A stretch of DNA of 64,000 nucleotides from Siphonodentalium dalli (taxonomy: Eukaryota > Mollusca > Scaphopoda > Gadilida > Siphonodentaliidae), in NCBI GenBank assembly GCA_032622095.1, contig CP136062.1, forward strand, positions 132,325,282 through 132,389,281, in the 5' to 3' direction. Shown here piece after piece: positions 56,261 to 64,000 of this stretch; position 1 is the stretch's first letter, and each line of letters begins with the position of its first letter. The translations under genes and the position numbers were made by a program. The notes under the pieces were generated by a model. It was not told the origin of the DNA, did no database searches, and saw nothing but the letters and a program-made list of their open reading frames with translations.

Positions 56261-58575
56261 ATTACCTCCATTACTGAAGAGCATACATAGTGTTACACAG
56301 TATTCATAAGTATCTAGATCCGATAACACATTATATACAATAAATTAGGATATATACATTGCAAAAACAGAAAATAGAGAGAGCTGGATATAGTCGGTCT
56401 CACAACTGGGCTCTTTAGGGAATAACCAACCACTTTCTGTTTGATACTGATTCTAGAGTACTTTTCGATGAGGAATTCAGTGGTGCCGACCGATTTTTGA
56501 TAAAAGGGGCCCAAATTCCATTTTTAAGGGCCTGGACCCCAATTTTGGGGTTCAGCCCTTTTTTCTCAAAGTTGAGCCCCCAATTAGAATTTTAATGACC
56601 TATATGCATTAATGCCACATAGAGGTATCATTTCTGATATTTTCTATAGCATTATAAGATGGGATTGACCTTCAAGGAGCTCTTGACCTTGAAAATCCAA
56701 AATGGCCAACTTCAAAATTAGCAAAAATTTAGCAAAGTCAAGAATAATTAAAATAGTGCAACATATAGATTTTTTTTTTTCATCTTTAGAGTATCAGTAC
56801 ATTGTGCTTCCACTCATGAGTACTCAACAAAGTTTTGGATGGTATGTATTGACCGTAGAATAAAAAACTGACATATTCTCAATAACCAAGATTTTGACAA
56901 AATCATACATTTTATGGTAATTGATTAGTAGTGCAAACACTGCTGAAAACAAGGGTAGCTAATGGTAGCTAATGATATGATATGAATAAATACTTGTATT
57001 GATGAGTAGTTCATCCTTTTTATATTGATTTCACGGCCGTTGATATTAGATGGCTGCCAAAATGGCTATAGATTGGATGACATATCACATTTTTATCATT
57101 GTAAATGAGTGCAATGTGGCACTTCATTTAAACTATAGCTAACAGGAGAACAGTATGTCGTTTATGGTTCTAATGTTGAATTGCATTTTAGTTTGAAATT
57201 TATTTTAATAAGTAAGGGTTATAGAACATAGTTCTTTACCAGAATCAATTGAGTCGAAGGTGAGATCTATTCTAGTCAAGAACTATCCACGTGCTCTGAC
57301 CAACTTAGAGCACAATTGACCATGCACAATGGGATTAGCTGGAAATCGCTGCTGAGCATGTGTTGTCCCCGACACACAGCATATGCCCTTCCAGACTTTG
57401 AACATTCTTTGGAATTTGGTGTGCTTTATCAAAAATCAGGCAATGATTGTGCTCTAATCAACTGAAATGTACAGATTGAACATGGTTTTCGAAATTTGTT
57501 GACAACATTTAGCAGCTGATCTGATTTACGTGACACTAAAGCTATGGAACATGCTAAACAATTTTGCTAAATGGAATGACCAGCTGTTTGCTTCATGCAG
57601 CAACCACAAGTTGCGATCTTAAAATGGGTATTTTATTTGTGCATAGTAAAAACATGTTGTAATCAGACGAAAGATGACCATATATCCCAGTATATATTTC
57701 AGAAGTAATCAATTCTTCCAAAATGGCTTTGACAACTCATCTCACAAAAAGATTTAGGAAATGATGGAATCATCACTATTCAATCAATAGTAGAATGAGC
57801 CTTTGTCAGTCCCACATTAATTTTGATTGGCCATGATAGTTGCAGCACTTGCAGGTTGAAGAAGACGAGGGTCTATAATTTCACTAACATAATTCTTCAT
57901 AATAGCTAAAAGCCCTCATAACTTACCATTTTAAAGATATTTTCATTTTCAATACCACCCCAGGTTATTAAAGTGGTCCTGCTAATTTTATATCATGCTG
58001 ATGGGTACTGCTGGATTGCTATGATGTTTGTAGGTCAAAGCGATTGTGTTAAGAAAGAGTACCATTATTTTACCTAAAGTTGGTCATTTTTTCATTGTTT
58101 GGATATTCCGAGCGATTTGTACAAAAGCCAGAGTATGTATGAAACATTCAAGAAATATATATTTCAAAATAATTTAGTAATGTGTACGTTGATGTTTGGT
58201 AAACAACATGAATAGTCATCTCAATTATGGTCAGTTTGTAACAACCAGCGGCCATTATTAAAATATACATGTTTTTTAATGTTTTCTACGTAGTGGCTTA
58301 TCCTCGATTTGTTCAGATCGCTTTACTCTACCAGAGTATCATAGCAAATTTATTAGCATCATCACTCAACTTCGGCCATGAATATATTGTGACATATGGG
58401 GCAGTGGAAAATAATCGCTGAATCTTTTTTAACTATAATTCTAGTACGGTTGTTGAAAACCTACACAATACTGTCTTGGTCTGATAAGAGTCATGTTTAT
58501 TTAGGAGTATGGACATGCAGTCCACCATCTCATGAAATTAAATGGGCTCTGCACTAGTAACATCTGGGTTCCTAG

Positions 58576-59447
58576 CAGGGACCAGCCTAGACCAGATTTT
58601 CAGGGCGAAATGACTTCGCCTTACTATAAAAATAAGGCGAAGTGGCCGTTCTAAAGGGCGAAGTGAGTCTACAAAATTTGAATTTATCAGTACTACGACA
58701 GGAGTCGCTATAGAACGAAAATAGGAGAGATGTAATATGTCAATTAAACTTATGAAACAATGGTTGAAATATGGAATCTTTATGTTCACTTCATGACCCT
58801 AATAACTATTAATAATACCCAAACATAATTGTGAGAGGATAGCAACATTTTATATCGTAATTGTGGGAGAATGACAGGATTTTATTTCATATTTTTCGGG
58901 TTTTTAAAAATGCCAACAATATTTATCAAACCGAAACGAAACGAAATCATAAACACTTTTACTGCGCTCTATTAGTAATCCCGTTTGAAATTTTAATATG
59001 CTTCACAAATGAATTGTTTTAAAATTTCCTTAACCAAACTCCATAGAGGGAGTGATGAACTGACACATTGTGAGAGCTGTGAGTTGTAATCTTCATTGTA
59101 AGGTGTGGTAATCACGGTAATCTAAAAATCACAACAACCAGATTAGCACTTGAGGCCCGACGATGTTTTCACAGCTGCCAGTAATCAGACTCCGTTGTCA
59201 ACATTCTTCCAGATTGGAGCAATACAGGTGTTAATTGTTTTATAACACACTGATAGTGGAGTATTGTGTGTAATCACAGTTGACAGTTGTAAATTATCAT
59301 AAATTATTTGGGACATTTTGCCGATTTTCGTCTGTCAACTTTGGAATTTTCAGGGCGACTTGAACTTCGCCCGACTGCAAAAATAAGGCGAAGCGGACGG
59401 CGCTAGGGCGAAGAAGTCGCCCACGTCGCCCTCTCGGCTGGTCCCTG
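58576..59447. mobile_element. hAT-type MITE (872 bp) with perfect 8 bp target duplication
   Basis: CAGGGACCAGCC at 58576 is inverted as GGCTGGTCCCTG ending at 59447. GTTCCTAG flanks both ends (58568-58575 and 59448-59455). Sub-terminal 'GGCGAA' repeats (58605-58665 and 59352-59427) form additional inverted and direct matches. No ORF. Inserted in the spacer of the 5 kb inverted repeat, so it is younger than that structure or came with it. Confidence 0.92.
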
Positions 59448-60600
59448 GTTCCTAGGACCCATTAATATTAACAAATGCAACACAAATGAAAAATACATCG
59501 TAACTTTCCTCAAATATAGATTATAACCTGACAATCATAGTGTTAGAATCAGTCTACATGTATATGTAGGCATGGCCATAGCTTGTTTTTTGAAAGACTA
59601 CAGAGTGCTGACGTATTGCATTACAACATCCACAGATCTACAAAAACATCTGACAAAATATGGTGTATGACTATTTGTGATTAGTCACTGACTTCCATGT
59701 CTTGTATAAGTTTTTTTTCTCATGGCCAGTCTGGTATCATAAAATGAAGTTTTTCTGGGTCAGCAAACCAGTTTCAAATGGGCTCTACTTTATCAAATTT
59801 AACAGCATTAAATAGTTAATGGTAATGTGATCATTTTCACTTGATAAGTTGAAATATGAGACAGTATTGCATAGCATGGCTACCTGCAGAATGTAGATTT
59901 GTCTGGTATGAATTAATATCTGCATATCAACTGATGCTTGTATTTTTCTTCTAACTCACTCTGAACTCACAATACAACAGGATTGCATTCTGAATTTCAA
60001 GCCCATGAAGCTAGACACTTTAGAATCAAGCTTGCCAAATACGTTTCCAGGAACCTCACATGAACTCACTCAGTTGAACACAAGAAACGATTGTCAAGTT
60101 GGAAAATATTCTGTATGTATGTAAGCCCTATATGTTTAATGTGTAGATTTGACTGGACTAAAGCCTTTATACAATAATCTGAAGGATTATTTTCAATCTT
60201 TATTACTGGACATCACACCAATAACCAATAGACATACATTTATTAGTTTTGAACAGGACAATATCTTTTAATATTACTGCAACTGCATTCTTTCTTATGA
60301 CTTGTTTTCTTACAAACTCCCAAATTTTAACCAGAAACAATTTAGGGCAAATATACATCTACGTGTACATTTACATATATGTTCAAATTCATAAAAAAAA
60401 CACTCAATCAGAATATAAGTATAGGCGATCATGATGGGCTAGCCATTATTTGTCCTAAAGTAATGTTCATGTTAGGAAAATAGTAGAACCTTTATTCAAA
60501 ATGGTGGTGATGACATGTGGCCAATCAAAATTGCTGTGGGACTGTTAAAGACACAATCTGCTCAACTACCAAATCACACTGATTTATCAAATTGTAGTAA
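59448..60600. other. Spacer and inner right arm of the 5 kb inverted repeat
   Basis: AT-rich, non-coding apart from short unsupported frames (for example 60249-60434). Confidence 0.4.
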
Positions 60601-61634
60601 CTCAACATTTACTAAACCTACTTGTGGGCTGAGTATAATTCAATTCAACATTAGAGTACCATAAATACATTCTTTTCTCCCATAAATTTAAAGGAAAAAA
60701 ACACATTGAACTCATTTATAATGATAATGTGATATATGTCATCCCATTTATAACCATTTTGGCAGCCATCTCACACCAAAGGCCATGAAATCTAGATAGC
60801 AAAGGATGATTTACTCTCAATTACATGTATTCATTCAAATTATATCACTACCCTTTTTAGGTTTTAGGTTTTAGGTTACTGACCAAATGCCCTATAATTG
60901 ATGATTTCCTCAACATCTTTGTTATTCGGCAAATGTCTGTTTTTCATTCTACGACCAATATATTCCATCCAAAAACTTTGCTAAGCACTCATGAGTGGAA
61001 GCACAAAGGTGCTGATCCTTTAAAGATGAAAACATTCTATAGGTAGCACAATTTTTAATTATTCTTGACTTTGCTAAATTTTTGCAAATTTGAAGTCGGC
61101 TATTTTGGATTTTCAGAGTCAAGAGCTCCTTGAAGGTCAATCCTGTCTGATAATGGTACAGAAAATATCAGAAATGATACTTGTATGTGGCACTGATGCA
61201 TATAGGTCAATAAAATTTTAATTGGGGGCTCAACTTTGAGATAAAAGTGCTGAACCCCAAAATTGGGGTTCAGGCCCTTAAAAGTGGAATTTGGGCCCCT
61301 TTTATCAAAAATCGGTCGGCACCACTGAATTCCTCATCGAAAAGTACTCTAGAATCAGTATCAAACAGAAAGTGGTTGGATATTCCCTAAAGAGCCCAGT
61401 TGTGAGACCGACTAATAGTGCTGGAGTGACACTGAGTGCAGAGAGAGGGAGTGGTATTGAGAAAGAGAGAAAGAGAAGATAGTTATAAAGATACAAATAG
61501 TATGATGTCTATCTCACACGCAAGTGGCTTCGTGGAAGAGAGATAAATGTATTTGGCTTATTTCATTCTCACACGCTAGTGGTTACTGTCACAAAACAAA
61601 TAATCTTTCATCGGAGAACGCGAACTCCGTCATT

Positions 61635-62593
61635 TTATACAATTTGTTTGATGAACCGACATGCCCGGATGAGAAACTGTGCCGCGAATATCAAAAGTTT
61701 GTCCCAACAGAGTTCTACGACCGGTGGTGGGTCAAAGGCAGTGCCCCCTAGAAAGAATTCGTGAAGACGATTTGGTTCCAGGGAATCCATGAACACGAAG
61801 ACATCGATTCCGTAATGGTCCAAGATACCACACCAGAAGATGTAACATAGTTGAACCATTGCCGGGGAGGTACACGAATTTGTGATGTGCTCCATCTCGT
61901 CGTTATAGATTGCTCTACAAGCTGAGCACACAGAGTTGTTTTTGAACGTTGTTTTGTTACAATGAATAGCGAGGTTCCTCAATTCTGCTGACTGACGTGG
62001 GTTCTCAACAAGGAGTCTCCAGATGCTCCAGGAAGAGAGGGGATCGCTGTGGGTCGAGAGTAGACGGTGTAACTGTGTCCTCGGAGACTGATGTTATCCA
62101 TTCATCAGAGTAATGGTCACGCACAGCTGTTTTGACGATACTTTTCCAACAGGGTTTAGTCGGAAAACATCCTTCCTTGAGAAAATTGCTCAAGTACGAC
62201 TCGAGATTGTACAATTGAATGATGTCAGTGATGTCAGCAGCAAAGCCTGTTGCTGCCAACTTGCTGGGATATTGAACAGTTGTAGTTGATATATTTTGTA
62301 CAGGAATATTTTGAGAGGAGTGTCGTGTGTCGTGGGTAAATGAATGAGGTCTCCCAGAAATAAAAGTTTCCGAACATGTAGCTGGTGTTTTACAGGTAGA
62401 AGTCCAAGAAGTCCGTTAGATAGGTTTGTGCTTGCTCTGCGAGGAAGATTTTGCATGTGTTTCGAGCAGGTTCGGAAAGATTTTTCGATAGTATACATTG
62501 CTTCTTTGCTCGGTGTGTTGAGAAGTTCTGCACCATATAAAGCTTTTGGTAGAACGATGCTCTGAAGAAGATTTGACATCGTGAGTGGGCTGC
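61635..62593 (-). pseudogene. 5'-truncated LINE: RT C-terminal region and Cys-rich tail
   Basis: The minus strand reads from 62593. 'LTMSNLLQSIVLPKALYGAE' and 'LLGLLPVKHQLHVRKLLFLG' are the thumb and post-RT region of a CR1/L2-like LINE. Frame 62259-62005 continues with 'CWKSIVKTAVRDHYSDEW', and frame 61982-61635 contains 'SVCSACRAIYNDEMEHITNS', the C-terminal CxxC...H...C motif. Two frameshifts (near 62200 and 62010) separate them. The catalytic RT palm is missing because the element is cut at ~62593, where the duplicated hAT-associated segment begins. Confidence 0.75.
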
Positions 62594-63400
62594 ATTTATT
62601 AAATAATTGAAGTAACATCGTGTAGCCACTGTGATTAATACATACCTGCCTAAGTAGATACCCAAACACTAGTAAACATTACTAAACAACAGTATACCTA
62701 CCTTCAGTACCTTGTTTGGGCTAATCGTGCCCGGGATATACACAAGGGAGGAACTATATTTCATCGATGAAGGTTTTGCAAGCAAGCGTTGTTTATGCGG
62801 TGCGGAACTCCCGTAAACATCGATATATTAGCGCACCACTAATATAAATTATATTTTAGTTTGTTTGCAGGCTCAAAACTGAATTAATTTATACACATTT
62901 ACAACTATTTGATCGCCGTAACAGGAACGCATTGTACGACCAAAACATCGTTTGTGATCGCATGTATATCAACGTTTCCGGGACGCGTAATAAACACTTG
63001 TTTTGCAGATATAGTGACCAGTGTATTCAATCTCGTACTTAGGGTAATGCTGGTCGCGGTTAACCGGTTATGGTTAGGTTAATGCCTGTGGTTAACCGGT
63101 TAGGAAAAAACCCCAACCGTCCCAGCACTACATATTTGGTGTCGTTAATTCACATGATTAAATTACTTGCATCTTTGAGAAGAATTGGAGAAGTCGGCTT
63201 TTACCGATAACCTCATCAAAACATCATCATCATGTCCTCAATTAATTAGTCAATACCCTCAAATCTCTAAAAATAGATATCGAGATAAAGATTGTTGGCA
63301 GTTTCAAAATTGGCCATGGAAATAAGCAATGCCGTGGGAATCCCGTAGCAACATGTGGAACCTAAAATGCCACAGCATTAAATTTACCTCAATACCTATG
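62593..63400. repeat. Duplicated segment, second copy (Helitron-empty)
   Basis: Matches 54234-54500 joined to 55722-56260. The junction 62842/62843 is the unoccupied Helitron site. Its left end coincides with the truncation of the LINE. Confidence 0.9.
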
Positions 63401-63425
63401 GGAGGCCCTTTTCACATTTATTATT

Positions 63426-63517
63426 TATTTGCGCTTAAGCGCAAATAACCTCTATCATTTGCGCTTAAGCGCAAATATTTGCGCTTAAGCGTAAATCATT
63501 TGCGCTTAAGCGCAAAT
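63426..63517. repeat. Four copies of a 20 bp palindrome
   Basis: ATTTGCGCTTAAGCGCAAAT occurs at 63427-63446, 63457-63476, 63477-63496 (one base changed) and 63498-63517. Starts are spaced 30, 20 and 21 bp. Each copy is a perfect or near-perfect dyad around CTTAAG. Confidence 0.95.
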
Positions 63518-64000
63518 ACAAATTAATATTCATTGATTCCCCCCTGAATTAATTTTAAATGGCACAGGCCTAAACACATCACTCAAGTCTATATAGGCAG
63601 GCCTTAAAATTCCCCCCAACTCACGGCGTTTACCGATGTCCCCAAATTATAGAAATGTCCCCAAATTAGGAGGCACATTTGACAAAATGTCACCGCAAAA
63701 TCGAAGAAAGTTTGCCGCAAAAAAAAAAAAAATTCTTAAAATATAATATGCTGTCGGAGCAACGCACCATAAACAATGCGTGAAACCGAAAGCGGAAGTT
63801 TTAATTTTACTCTTTCTGGACTTCTGACCTATGACCTCTTGGGCCCGACGAGGTTTTCAGATTGTACTTTTTTCTGTTTCTTTGTTTCCCCTCGCGTCTT
63901 GGTGGGGCACAATAACGTAGAATAAAGAATACATGGAACGGATCGTGCAGGTTTCTGAACCGAAAGTAAAATATAGGTCGCAAACTGCACGATTCGGCCG
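63518..64000. other. Region without a recognisable gene
   Basis: Non-coding, with an A-run at 63719-63732. No repeat family recognised. Confidence 0.35.

Larger units (their letters stand above)
56392..61413. mobile_element. 5 kb inverted-repeat structure, non-coding
   Basis: AGTCGGTCTCACAACTGGGC at 56392 is inverted at 61394-61413, and the match continues inward for ~700 bp (56392-57100 vs 60720-61413). Further matches appear at 57130-57180 vs 60620-60680, and at 57800-57910 vs 60440-60545 with more divergence. A ~550 bp stretch at 57180-57800 has no partner, so one arm has gained or lost sequence. Identical short peptides from both arms are consequences of the repeat. No transposase frame seen; no target duplication found. 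Confidence 0.75.

Noticed and set aside
56314-56514. Short minus-strand frame identical in part to one at 61291-61482
   Set aside because: The identity is explained by the inverted DNA repeat; flanking residues diverge and no start context or domain is present.
63426-63517. Possible transcription terminator
   Set aside because: Palindromes have no T-run logic, and the genome is eukaryotic; multiple phased copies argue for another role.

Overview
This window is repeat-dense, AT-rich, intron-bearing animal DNA. Several things point to a marine invertebrate, most likely a mollusc: many ACATGTA-type words, interspersed repeats built on 'GGCCATAACTC' and 'GACGGACGG' words, DIRS- and Ngaro-like tyrosine-recombinase retrotransposons, and several BED-finger hAT transposons. 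The assignment comes from recognition and has not been tested. No prokaryotic or organellar features were seen.

Layout. 1-8.4 kb: a 0.6 kb MITE, then a 7.2 kb palindromic structure (1240-8442) whose long non-coding inverted arms enclose a decayed ~185 bp satellite. 8.8-10.45 kb: a tandem array of ~160 bp monomers inside another interspersed repeat. 10.5-14.0 kb: a spliced, decayed multi-domain gene with a DDE-like triad and C-terminal cysteine motifs. I read it as an unclassified transposase; a second relic of its C-terminus lies at 27.3-27.7 kb. 15.2-22.2 kb: a LINE endonuclease gene interrupted by a complete DIRS1-like element (15526-20357) and by a 550 bp MITE (20608-21157). 22.6-25.7 kb: a hAT element with perfect ends but a deleted catalytic core. 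28.8-32.6 kb: a Ngaro-like element (gag, RT, RNase H, tyrosine recombinase). 32.9-35.0 kb: a second hAT relic. 35.2-35.8 kb: relics of a family-B DNA polymerase and a PC4-like protein, followed by a 93 bp tandem array to 36.7 kb. 38.2-42.6 kb: a possible terminal exon, a perfect 63 bp-stem hairpin at TTAA, small tandem repeats, acidic ORFs and a retrotransposon gag fragment. 48.3-49.3 kb: a third tyrosine recombinase gene. 50.5-52.3 kb, minus strand: the only convincing host gene, two phase-compatible exons encoding the N-terminus of an unrecognised secreted or ER protein, with two hairpins in its intron. 53.5-56.0 kb: a third hAT relic holding a non-autonomous Helitron; the empty site is preserved in a duplicate at 62.6-63.4 kb. 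56.4-61.4 kb: a 5 kb inverted-repeat structure with a hAT MITE in its spacer. 61.6-62.6 kb, minus strand: a 5'-truncated LINE RT C-terminus. 63.4-63.5 kb: four copies of a 20 bp palindrome.

The elements do not act as a pathway. They form a layered insertion record: LINE before DIRS and MITE, and hAT-associated duplication before Helitron. Nearly every transposon ORF is broken by frameshifts or stops. The intact exceptions are the DIRS gag ORF and, across one frameshift, the Ngaro recombinase active-site residues. Protein family names rest on motif recognition by eye; no database search was possible.
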